A stretch of DNA of 64,000 nt from Halichoerus grypus. Its lineage: Eukaryota; Chordata; Mammalia; Carnivora; Phocidae. Positions within the stretch are counted from its first letter, which is position 1. Each line of letters begins with the position of its first letter. This document shows, piece by piece, positions 33,813 through 45,436 of the stretch. The DNA lies in assembly GCF_964656455.1 (NCBI RefSeq), contig NC_135715.1, positions 82,748,414-82,812,413 of the forward strand. The letters are read 5' to 3'. The translations under genes and the position numbers were made by a program. The notes under the pieces are model-generated. The model did not search any database. It saw only the letters and a program-made list of their open reading frames with translations, and was not told the origin of the DNA.

Positions 33813-36800
33813 AAAGAAAGTAGGGATATTACTGCCATTTTACAAAAAAAAGTTTATAAAAGAATGCTATGAACATTTATATATCAACAAACTGGACAAC
33901 CTAAATAAAATGGACAAATTCCTAGAAACATACATCTACCAAAACCAGGTTATAAAGAGACTAAAAAAACAAAGCAATAGAACAGATCAGTGAAACCAGC
34001 AGTTGGTTCATTGAAAACATCAACAAAAAAATGATAAAGCTTAGAAAGACTCATCAAAAAAAAAAAGTGAAGATTCAATAAATACAATCAGAAATAAAGG
34101 AGAAATAACTGACACTACAGAAATACAAAGGATTATAAGAGAATAGTATGAAAAATTATATGCCAACAAATTGGACAACCTAGAAGAAATGGTTAAATTC
34201 CTAGAAACTTATAACTTTCCAAAACTGAGTCAGGAAGAAATAGAAAATTTGAACAGGCCAATTACTAGCAATGAAATTGAATCAGTAATAAAAAACAAAA
34301 CCCAAGAAAACAAAACAAAACCCTCTGAAATAATAAAAATCCGGACCAGATAGCTTCACAAATGGATTCTACCAAACATTTAAAGAATAATTAATACCTA
34401 TTCTTCTCAAACTATTCCAAAAAATGGAAAAGGAAGGAGAGTCTCCAAATTTATTCTATGAGGTCAACATTACCCTGATACTGAAACCAGATAAAAACAC
34501 TACAAAAAAGAATACTATAGGTCAATGTCTCTGATGAACATAAACGCAAAAATCCTCAACAAAATATTAGCAAACCAAATCCAACAATACATTTAAAAAA
34601 TCATTCACCATGATCAAGTGGGATTTATTCTAGGGATGCAAAGGGGTTCAATATTCACAAATCAATTAGTCACAAATCATCACATCAACAAGAGAAAGAT
34701 GCAGAAAAATCATTTGACAAAATACAAATTCAGTCATGATAAAAGCTCTCATAAAGCAGGTTTAGAGGGCACATACCTCAATATAATAAAGGCCACATAT
34801 GAAAAACCCACAAATAACATACTCAATGGTGAAAAACTGAGAGCTTTTCCTCTAAGATGAGGAATAAGACAGGGATGTCCACTATCATAACTTTTTAAAA
34901 AAGATTTTGTTTATTTGAGAGAGAGAGAGGCGAGCAGGGGGAGTAGCAGAGGGAGAGGGACAAGCTGACTCTGCACTGAGCACAGAGCCTGACACGGGCT
35001 CAAACCCATGATGCTGAGACCCTGACCTGAGCTGAAATCAAGAGACAGATGCTCAACCAACCAAGCTATGCAGGCACCCCTCTCACAACTTTTATTCAAC
35101 ATATTAATTCAACAAGACTAGCCACAACAATCAGACAAGAAAAAAGAAATAAAAGGCATCCAACTGGTAAGGAAAAAGTAAAACTCTATCGGTCGATGAC
35201 ATGATACTACATATAGAAAACCCTAAGATTCCACCAAAACTACTAGAACTCATAAATAAGCTCAGTAAAGTTTCAGGATACAAGATCAATGTACAGAAAA
35301 CAGTTGCATTTCTACACACTAATAATGAAGTAGCAGAAAGAGAAATTAAGAAAACTATCCTATTCACAATTGCACCAAAAATATTAAAATACGTATGAGT
35401 AACCTTAACTAAGGAGGTGACAGAACTGCATCCAAAAACTATAAAACCTTGATGAAAGAAATTAAAGATAACACAAACAAATAGATATTCCATGCTCATG
35501 GATTGGAAAAACCAATATTGTTTAAATGTACATACCGTCCAAATCAATCTACAGATTTAATGTAATCCCTATCAAACAGCAGCAGCATTTTTCACAGAAC
35601 TAGAACAAATAACCCTAAAATTTGTATGGAACCATGAAAGACCCCAAATTGCTAAAGCAATCTTGAAAAAGAAGAACAAAGCTGGAGATATCACAATCCC
35701 AGATTTCAAGGTATAATAAGCTGCAGTAATCAAAAGAGTATGACCAGCACAAAAGTAGACACATGTATCAATAGAACAGAATAGAAAGTCCAGAAATAAA
35801 CCCATGCTTTTATGGTCAATTAATCTACAACAAAGGAAGCAAGAAAAAGACTGTCTCTTCAACAAATGGTGTTGGGAAAACTGGGCAGCTATGTGCAAAA
35901 GAATGAAACCAGACACTTTCTTATACCATACACAAAAATAAGCTCAAAATATATTAAAGACCTAAATGTGAGACCTGAAACCATAAAATTCTTAGGAGAA
36001 AACATAGGCACTAATTTCTTTGACATCAGCCATAGAAATCTTTTTCTAGATATGTCTCCTCTGACAAGGGAAACAAAAGGAAAATAAACTATTGAGACTA
36101 TACCAAAATAAAAATCTTTTGCACAATGAAAGGAACCATCAACAAAACAAAAAGGCAACTTAATGAATAGGAGATTTTTGAAATGATATATCCAATAAGG
36201 GTTTAATATCCAAAATATATAAAGAACTTATACAACTCAACACCAAAAAACCCAAATAATCCAATTAAAAAGTGGGCAGAATACCTGAATAAACATCTTC
36301 CCAAAGCAGACATACAGATGGCCAACAGACACATGAAAAGATGTTCAACATCACTCATCACAAGGGAAATGCAAATTAAAACCACAATGAGATATCACTT
36401 TATACATGTCAGAATGACTAACATTAAAAACACAAGAAATAACAAGTGTTGACAAGGATGTGGAGAAACAAGAATCTTCATGCACTGTTGGTGGGAATGC
36501 AAATTGGTGCAGCCACTGTGGAAAACAATAGACTACCACATGATCCAGTAATTCCTCTGGTAGGTATTTCCCCAAAGAAAATGAAAACACTAATTTGGAA
36601 AGACACATGCACTCCTATGTTTATTGCTGCATTATTTACAACAGCCAAGATATGGAAGCAACCCAAGTGTCCATAGATAGATGAATTGATAAAGAAGATG
36701 TGGTTGTACATACAATGGAATATTACTCAGCTATAAAAAAGTGAAATCTTGTCATTTGCAACAACATGGATGGAACTAAAGAGTATAATCCAAGTGAAAT

Positions 36801-37088
36801 AAATCAGTCAGAAAAAGACAAATACCATATGATTTCACTCATACATAAAATTTAAGAAACAAAACAAACGAACAGACAAAGAAAAAAGAGAAAAAAAAAA
36901 AAACAAAACTCTTGAATATAGAGAACAAACTGGTGGTTGCCAGAAGGGTTGGATAAAATAGGTAAAGGGGATGAAGAGTATGTTTATCATCATGAGCACT
37001 GAGAAATGTATAGAATTGTTGAATGATTATACTGCATGCCTAAAACTAATGCAACACTGTATGTTAATTATACTTAACAAGAAAAAAC
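33813..37088 (+). mobile_element. Ancient L1M: ORF2 and 3' UTR
   Basis: Continuation of the element at 30840. It carries recognisable but broken ORF2: fingers region near 34171-34353, RT box region near 35190-35230 ('[13 protein letters not shown]'-like reading) and later parts to 36676. The 3' UTR ends at about 37085 ('tgtatgttaattatactta'). A SINE splits it at 34896-35080. Many stops and shifts; not functional. Confidence 0.8.
34896..35080 (-). mobile_element. Carnivore SINE
   Basis: Reverse-oriented and more diverged than most others ('gagagagagagaggcgagca', head 'tatgcaggcacccc'). Imperfect duplications TATCATAACTTTT (34883-34895) and TCTCACAACTTTT (35081-35093) flank it within the L1 RT domain. 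Confidence 0.88.
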
Positions 37089-39264
37089 AACAGAGTCACA
37101 AAGAAATAGAAAATCTGAATAGACTTATAACTAGTAAGAAGATTGAGTTAGTAATAAAAAATTTCCCAGCAACAACAACAAAAAAGTCCCAGACAAGATG
37201 ATTTTACTGGTGAAGTCTATCAAACATTTAAAGAAGATTTAATACCAATCCATTTCAAACTCTTCCAAAAAAAGTTGAAGTGTTGAGGACCCTTCATAAC
37301 TCATTTCATTAAGCCAGCACTGCCCGATACCAAAACCAGATACAAAAATACTACAAAGAAAAACTACACACCAATATTCCTTATAATATATAGGTATAAA
37401 TATCTTCAACAAAATACTAGCAAATTGAACTCAGCAGCATATTAAAAGAATTACACACCAAGACCAAATGAATTTTATTCTTGCAGTGTAAGGATGATTC
37501 AATATACAAAAATCAAACAGTGTAATGCATCACATTAATAAGATGAATTTTAAAAGCACATGATCATCTTAGTTGATGCAGAAAAAGCACTTGAAAAATC
37601 CAACATTCTTTCATGATAAAAAATGCTCAATAAACTGGGTATACAAGAAAACTTCTTCAATATGATAAAGAGATTTTATTAAAAACTCACAGCTAATATT
37701 ACCCCTAATGGTAAAAGACTAAAAGCTTGTCCCCTATTATCAGGAACAAGACATGGATGCCACTTTTACCCCTTATTTTCAATGTAGTATTGGAAAACTT
37801 AGCCAGAGACATTATGTAAGAAAAATAAATGAAATACATCCAAATTGGAAAAGAAAAATTTATTTCTGTTCACAGATGACATGATTTTATATGTAGAAAA
37901 TTCTAAAGACTCATGAGATAACAAAACTAATAAATTAATCCAGCAAAATTACAAGATACAAAATCAACACATGAATATCAGTTCCATTTCCATATAGTAA
38001 CAATGAAAAATCCAAAACAGAAATTAATAAAATAATTCCATTTACCATAGCATAAAAAATAAAATACTTAGGAATAAATTCAACCACGGAGGCAAAAGAA
38101 TTGTATAGTGAAAAACTACAAAACATTGCTGAAAAAAATTTTAAAAGACAACATTTTTCTAGATATATCTCTAGAGGCAAGGGAAATAAAAGCAAAAATA
38201 AATTATTGGGACTCCATCAAAATAAAAAGCTTCTGCACAGTGAAGGAAACAATCGACAAAACTAAAAGGCCACCTACTGAATGGAAAAAGATATTTGCAA
38301 ATGACGTAACAAAAAAGGATTGTTATCCAAAACATAAAAAGAAATGATAAAACTCAACACACCCAAAACAAATATTCCAATTAAAGAATGGACAGAAGAC
38401 ATAACAGACATTTCTCCAAAGAAGACACACAGATGGCCAACAGACATGAAAAGATGCTCAACATCACTCATCATCAGGGAACTGCAAATCAAAACTACAA
38501 TGAGATATCACCTGACATCTGTCAGAATGGCTAAATCAACAACATGAGAAACAACAGGTGTTGGTGAGGACGTGGAGGAAAAGCAATCCTCTTGCACTGT
38601 TGGTGGGAATGCAAACTGGTGCAGCCACTCTGGAAAACAGTATGGAGATTCCTCAAAAAATTAAAAATAGAACTACCCTATGATCCAGTAATCACACTAC
38701 TGAGTATTTACCCAAAAAATACAAAAACACTAATTCAAAGGGATACATGCACCCCTATGTTTATTGCAGCATAATTTACAATAGCAAAATTATGGAAGCA
38801 GCCCAAGTGTCCATGGGTAGATGAATAGATAAAGAAGAAGTGGTATATATGGACTATGGGATTAAAATCGACTATTACTCAGCCATTAAAAAGAATGAAA
38901 TCTTGCCATTTTCAACAACATGCATGGAGCTAGAGAGTATTATGCTAAGTGAAATAAGTCAGTCAGAGAAATACAAATACCATATTTTTCACTCATATGT
39001 AGAATTTAAGAAACAAATGAGCAAAGAAAAAAAATAAAAGAGAGAGAGAAACAAACCAAGAAACAGACTCTTATTATAGAAAACCGATGGTTACCAGACA
39101 GGAAGTGGGAGGGGGGCTGGGTGAAATAGGTGATGGGGATCCAGAATACACTTACCATGATGAGCACTGAGTAATATATGGAATGAATCACTATATTGAA
39201 CAACTGAAACTAATATAACATTTGTATGTTAACTATACTGGAATTAAAATTAAAAACTTAAAGT
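37089..39264 (+). mobile_element. Second ancient L1M, internally deleted
   Basis: It begins near 'gtcacaaagaaatagaaaat' in the RT fingers region and runs to a 3' UTR ending near 39255. Around 38120-38150 the reading jumps from the post-RT region straight to the late ORF2 segment ('ctctagaggcaagggaaata'), an internal deletion relative to the other L1s. It follows the previous element tail-to-head in the same orientation. Confidence 0.8.
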
Positions 39265-39529
39265 TTTTTTTTTTCATGGACACTGAAATACACATTTCAT
39301 AGAACAAACAGGGTGAGGTTGGGGGAGGGCTGTCAGGCCCATCACAGTAGTATCATACCCCAGAATACAGATCTCTAATCCCAGAGGGACCAGGTTGGGG
39401 GGGGGGGGCGGGAAAGGGGTAGGAGAAACATTCACAGCAACATTGACCCTCTGGCAGCACAGGAAACAGAAGCAAAGAACTGCTGTCCGTCCAGTTCCCA
39501 AAACTTAATAAAAGTTTAAAAAATGAACA
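39265..39529. other. Short unique stretch with a G run
   Basis: Contains 'ttggggggggggggcgggaa' at about 39396-39413. No gene or clear repeat. Confidence 0.5.
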
Positions 39530-39720
39530 GCTATGGCATGGATGGAACTGGGGTGTATTATGCTAAGCAAAATAAGTCAGTCAGAGAAAGACAAATATCA
39601 TATGATTTCACTCATACATGGAATTTAAGAAACAAAACAGATTAACATAGGTGAAGGAAAGGAAAAATAAAATAAGATAAAAACAAAGAGAGGCAAACCA
39701 TAAGAGATTCTTAGCTCTAG
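39530..39720 (+). mobile_element. L1 fragment (ORF2 end and early 3' UTR), no tail
   Basis: 'atggatggaactggggtgta' to 'accataagagattcttagct' matches the ORF2 end and start of the 3' UTR in the young L1s. It stops short of the 3' end and has no A tail. Confidence 0.8.
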
Positions 39721-40184
39721 AAGTACACAACATATTAATCCTTTTTTTTCACTCTCTCAGGTTTTGTCTTTAAATATTACTATGACCTTGCATTTCTATG
39801 CACTAACAATGAAGCAAAAGAAAGAGAACTCAAGGAATAGATCCCATTTACAATTGCACCAAAAATCATAAGATACCTAGGAATAAACTTAAACAAAGAG
39901 ATTTATCGTAAATAAACCTAAGGATCTATACTCTGAAAACTATAGAACACACATGAAAGAAATTGAGGAAGACACAAAGAAATGGAAAAACATTCCATGC
40001 TCATGGACTGGAAGAACAAAAATTGTTAAAATGTCTATGCTGCCCAGAGCAATCTACACGTTCAATGCAATCCCTATCAAAATGCCATTAACAATTTTCA
40101 CAGAACTGGAACAAACAATCCTAAATTTGTATGGAACAAGAAAAGACCCCAGATAGCCAAAGGAATGTTGAAAAAGAAAACCAA

Positions 40185-40388
40185 GGGGCGCCTGGGTGGC
40201 TCATTTGGTCAAGCGACTGCCTTCGGCTCAGGTCACGATCCTGGAGTCTCGGAATCGAGTCCCGCATCAGACTCCCTGCTCAGCAGGGAGTCTGCTTCTC
40301 CCTCTGATCCTCCCCCCTCTCATGTTCTCTCTCTCTGTCTCATTCTCTCTCTCAAATAAATAAATAAAATCTTTAAAAAAAAAAGAAA
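40185..40388 (+). mobile_element. Carnivore SINE
   Basis: 'gggcgcctgggtggctcatt' head and AAATAAATAAATAAAATCTTT tail. Target-site duplications GAAAAAGAAAACCAA (40170-40184) and GAAAAAGAGAACCAA (40389-40403). Confidence 0.93.
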
Positions 40389-41063
40389 GAAAAAGAGAAC
40401 CAAAGCTGGTGGCATCACAACTCTGGACTTCAAGCTGTATTACAAAGCTATAATCATCAAGACAGTATGGTCCTGGCACAAGAACAGACACATAGATCAA
40501 TGGAACAGACTAGAGAACCCAGAAAAGGACCCTCAACTCTATGGTCAACTGATCTTCAACAAAGCAGGAAAGAATGTCCAATGGGAAAAAACTGTCTTTT
40601 TTTAAACTCAACATGCAAAAAGAAATGGGCAGAAAACATAAACAGACATTTCTCCAAAGAAGACATACAAATGGCTAACAGACAGACGAAAAAATGCTCA
40701 ACATCACTTGGCATAGGGAAATAGAAATCAAAACCGCAATGAGATACCCACCTCACAGCTGTCAGAATGGCTAAAATTAACAAGTCAGGAAATGACAGAT
40801 GTTGGCGGGGATGCGGAGAAAGGGGAACCCTCCTACACTGTTGGTGGGAGTGCAAACTGCTGCAGCCACTCTGGAAAACAGTATGGAGGTTCCTCAAAAA
40901 AGTTAAAAATAGACCTACCCTACAATCCAGCAATTGTGCTACCAGGTATTTATCCAAAGGTTACAAACATAGTGATTTGAAGGGACACACACGCCCTAAT
41001 GTTTATAGTAACAATGTCCACAATAGCCAAACTATGGAAAGAACCCAGACGCCCATCAACAGA

Positions 41064-41152
41064 TATATATATACATACATATATATATATATATATAATC
41101 TATATATATGATATCTATATCTATATCTATATACATGTATACACACACACAA
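41064..41152. repeat. (TA)n / (CA)n microsatellite
   Basis: TA-, TATC- and CA-type units ('atatatatatatatatataa', 'tatctatatctatatctata', 'acacacacac') expanded at the L1 site that normally reads 'tatatatacaatggaa'. Confidence 0.9.
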
Positions 41153-41505
41153 TGGAATATTACGCAGCCTTCAAAAAAATGAATTCTTGCTTTTGCAACG
41201 AGGTGGATGGAACTAGAGGATATTATGCTAAGTGAAATAAGTCAGTCAGAGAAAGACAAGTACCATATGATTTCACTCATATGTGGAATTTAAGAAACAA
41301 AACAGAGGAACATAGGGGAAGGGAAGGAAAAATAAAATAAGGTAAAAACAGGAAGGGAGGCAAACCATAAGAGACTCTTAACTATAGGGAACAAACTGAG
41401 GGTTGGTGGAGGGGAGGTTGGTAGGGGGATGGGGTAATTTTGTGATAATCATTAAGGAGGGCACTTGATGTAATAAGCACTTGGTGTTATATGCAACTTT
41501 AACAG

Positions 41506-41837
41506 GGCTTCCTGCCTTTGGTTCCGCCTTCTTCAGTTCATCTCTCTATTTCAGCTTGGGAGATTTCTCAACATTACTCCCCTGAATAGAAACTTTCAAT
41601 GACTCTCTCCCAACAGCCACAGTAACTTGGAATGCTCAGGTTTGGGCTAGCTGTACTAGTATCTTGGGGAACTAATTAGGAGCCAAGATGCCTCAGCCTC
41701 ACCTGGGCCTCCTGGTTAGACCTTAGGTAAAGGAGCCAGATAGTTCTTGACTTAACAAACTGCTCCGAAGAGCCTGTTTTTCAGGCCACTTTCTGTGTGG
41801 TCCACAAACTAAGAATGGCTTTTATAGTTTAATTTTT
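41506..41837. other. Unique sequence between L1 blocks
   Basis: No gene or recognisable young repeat. It separates the + strand L1 stack from the - strand L1 stack. Confidence 0.45.
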
Positions 41838-43417
41838 TTCTTTTTTCTTTGCTCCTGATAATTTTTTTCTAGTTATATAGAAATACAAATGACATATTAC
41901 ATTGTGTAACTTTAAGGAGTACAATATGTTGATTTGATACACTTATATATTGCCAGATAACTACTACCATAGTGGTAGCTAACACCTCTATCACATCACA
42001 TAATTACCATTTATTTTCTGTGGTGAGAATATTTAATATCTGATCTCTTAGCAACTTTGAAATATATAATACAGTATTATTAACTATAGTCATCATAGTG
42101 CACATTAGAGCCCCAGAACTTATTTATTTTATAACTGGAAGTTTGTACCTTTTTTACAACATCTCCCTATTTCCTCCAACTGCCAGTCCCTGGTAACCAC
42201 ACCATTCTACTCTCTTTCTGTAGGAATTCAACTATTTTAGATTCCATATATGAGTGATATCATACAGTATTTGTCTTTCTGTGTCTTATTTCATTTGGCA
42301 TAATGCCCTCAAGTTTTATCCATGTTGTCACAAATGGCAGGATTTCTTTCTTTCTTGTGGCTGAAGAATATTCCATTGTGTGTGTATATATATCACAACT
42401 TTATCCATTCAACTCAGGTTGTATCTGTATCTTGACTATTGTGAGTAATACTGCAATGTACATGAAATGCAGCTATCTCTTTGAGGTTCTCTTTTCAATG
42501 TATAAAAAAGTAGGATTGCTGGATCGTATGGTAGTTCTATTTTTAATTTTTTGAGAAGGCTCCATACTATTTACCAGAATGGTTGCACCAGTTTGCATTC
42601 CCACCAACAGTGGGCAAAAGTTCCCTTTTCTCCATATCTATACCAACACTTGCTAACTTTTTTTTTTAATTATAGTACAGCTGCTATCTCTTTGTGGTTT
42701 TGATTTGTATTTCCTTGAAGATTAGCAATGTCAAGCACTTTTTAATGTACCTGTTAACCATTTGGATGTCTTCTTGGAAAAATGTCTATTCAAGTTGTTT
42801 GTCCATTTTTTAAATTGGATTATTTGTGGGGATTTTTTTCAACTGAGTTGTATGAGTCTATATATTTTGGACATTAATCCCTTAACAGGTGCATGATTTA
42901 CAAATATTTTCTCCATACAGAGAATTTTAGTTTGATGTAGTCTCACTTATTAATTTTTGCTTTTATTGCTGGTGCTTATGTTTTTTTCTAAGAGTTGTAT
43001 GGTTACAGGTCCTACATTTAAGTCTTGAATTCATATCATTTTTAATTGTTGTGAGTGGTGGAAGATAGGAGTCCATTCTTCTGCATGTGGTTATCCAGTT
43101 TTCCCAAAACTGTTCATTGAAGAGATGAACATTTCCCCATTGAGTATTCTTGGCTTGTCAAATATTAGTTGACTGTATATGCAAGGCTTTACTTCCGGGC
43201 TTTTGGTTCTATTCTATTGGTCTACATGTCTATTTTTATGCCATACCACACTGTTTTGTTTACTATAGCTTTTAGTATGGTTTGAAGTCATGAAATGTGA
43301 TATCTTCAGGTTTGTTCTTCTTTCTTAGGATTGTTTTGACTATTAGGGGTCTTTTTCAGTTCCAACAAATTTTAAGATTTTTTTGTCTATGTCTATGAGA
43401 AATGTCATTGGAATTTT

Positions 43418-43612
43418 TTTTAAAGATTTTATTTATTTATTTTGACAGAGAGAGAGACAGCGAGAGAGGGAACACAAGCAGGTGGAGTGGGAGAGGGAGA
43501 AGCAGGCTTCCTGCCAAGAAGGGAGCTGTATGCAGGGCTCGATCCCAGGACCCTGGGATCATGATCTGAGCCAAAGGCCGATGCTTAACCAGCTGAGCCG
43601 CCCAGGCACCCC
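43418..43612 (-). mobile_element. Carnivore SINE
   Basis: Reverse-oriented, with perfect 16-bp target-site duplications ATGTCATTGGAATTTT at 43402-43417 and 43613-43628. Confidence 0.95.
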
Positions 43613-44118
43613 ATGTCATTGGAATTTTGATAGTGATTACACTGACTCTATTGATGGCTTTGAGTAATATGGACATTTCAATATTAATTCTCTGATTTGT
43701 GAACACAGGATATCTTTCCATTTGTTTGTGTCTAGTTCAATTTCTTTCTTTGGTGTCTTATAGTCTTCCGTGTACAGATCTTTTACATCCTTGGTTAAAT
43801 TTATTCCTAAATATTTTGTTGCTTTTGATGCTATTGTGAATGGAATTGTTTTCTTTCTTTTTCAGATGTTTCAATGTTATTGCATACAAATGCAACTTAT
43901 TTTTGTATGTAGATTTTATATACTGCAACTTTACTAAATTCATTGATTAGTTCTAACAGTTTTTCGGTGGAGTCTTATGAATTTTTTAAATATAAAATCA
44001 TATCATCTACGAGCAAAGATGATTTTATTTCTTTCTTTCTGATTTGGATGTCTTTTATTTCTTTTTCTTTTCTGATTTCTCTACAAGACTTCTAGTACTA
44101 TGTTGAAATAGAAGTGGG

Positions 44119-44834
44119 TGTAGGGGGAACCCTCTTACACTGTTGGCGGGAATGCGAGTTGGTACAGCCACTTTGGAAAACAGGCTGGAGGTGCCTTAAA
44201 AAATTAAAAATAGAGCTACCCTATGACCCAGCAGTTGCACTACTGGTTATTTACCCTAAAGACACAGATGTAGTGAAAAGAAGGGCCATATGCATCCCAA
44301 TGTTCATAGCAGCAATGTCCGCAATAGCCAAACTGTGGAAAGAGCCGAGATGTCCTTCAACAGATGAATGGATAAAGAAGATGTGGTCCATATATACAAT
44401 GGAATATTACTCAGCCATCAGAAAGGATGAATACCCAACTTTTACATCAACATGGATGGGACTGGAGGAGATTATGCTAAGTGAAAGAAGTCAAGCAGAG
44501 AAAGTCAGTTATCATTTGGTTTCACTTATTTGTGGAACATAAGGAATAGCATGGAGGACATTATGAGAAGGAAGGGAAAAATGAAGGGGGGGAAATCGGA
44601 GGGAGAGATGAACCATGAGAGACTATGAACTCTGAGAAACAAACTGAGGGTGTTAGAGGGGAGGGGGGTGTTGGGATGGGTTAGCCTGGTGATGGGTATT
44701 AAGGAGGGCTCATACTACATAGAGCAGTGGGTGTTATATGAAAACAATGAAGTGTGGATAATACATCAAAAACTAATGATGTATTGTATGGTGACTAACA
44801 TAACATAATAAAATAGAATTAAAAGAAAAAGAAG
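44119..44834 (+). mobile_element. 5'-truncated L1 (ORF2 end + 3' UTR)
   Basis: The last part of ORF2 is open for 142 codons (44114-44542, '[18 protein letters not shown]' to 'VSLICGT'), followed by a 3' UTR of the same subfamily as 9452-9718 and an A-rich tail. It is flanked by GAAGTGG-type direct repeats at about 44112-44118 and 44835-44841, and it lies opposite to the host L1M. Confidence 0.88.
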
Positions 44835-45436
44835 AAGTGGTGAGAGTGGACATCCTTGTCTTATTCCTGACCTTAGAGGAAAGGCTTTCAATTTTTCACT
44901 GTTGAATATGATGTTAGCTGTGGGTTTGTCATATGTGGATTTCATTATGTTGAGGTATGTTCTCTCTATAGCCATTTTTTAGTGTTTTTTTTTTATGAAA
45001 AGATGTTGAATTTTGTCAAATGGCTTTTTGCATCCATTGAGGTAATCATAATTTTTATCCGTCATCATATTAACTTGATATATTACATTTATTGATTTGC
45101 ATATGTTAAAATATTTGCATCCCAGAGATAAATCCCACTTGATCATGGTGTATCTTTTTATTTTTTTAATTTTTTTATTAACATAGAAAGTATTATTTGT
45201 TTCAGGGGTACAGGTCTGTGATTCATCAGTCTTACACAATTCTCAGCACTCACCATAGTACCTACCCTCCCCAATGTCCATCACTCAGCCACCCCATCCC
45301 TCCCACCCCGCTCCTCTCCAGCAACCCTCAGTTTGTTTCCTGAGATTAAGAGTCTCTTATGCTTTGTCTCCCTCTCCAGTTGCGTCTTGTTTCATTTTTC
45401 CCTCCCTTCCCCTACGATCCTCTGTCTTGTTTCTCA

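Larger units (their letters stand above)
39786..41505 (+). mobile_element. L1 ORF2 fragment without 3' tail
   Basis: It starts in the post-RT region ('gcatttctatgcactaacaa') and ends mid 3' UTR at 'tgttatatgcaactttaaca', with no poly(A). Internal breaks: a small rearrangement near 39900-39920 and a deletion at about 40600, where 'actgtctttttttaaactca' joins segments that are about 250 bp apart in relatives. A SINE (40185-40388) and an AT microsatellite (41064-41152) lie inside. Confidence 0.85.
41838..45137 (-). mobile_element. Ancient L1M on - strand, 3' half
   Basis: 3' UTR words at 41880-42240 ('tataactggaagtttgtacc', 'ccagtccctggtaaccacac'), then ORF2 read leftward up to 45137. Interrupted by a SINE (43418-43612) and a younger L1 (44119-44834). 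It resumes after the full-length L1 at 52374. Its ORF2 is decayed beyond use. Confidence 0.8.

Noticed and set aside
44114..44542. 142-codon open frame with conserved-looking sequence
   Set aside because: It is the C-terminal end of L1 ORF2 in a truncated copy, not a host gene.
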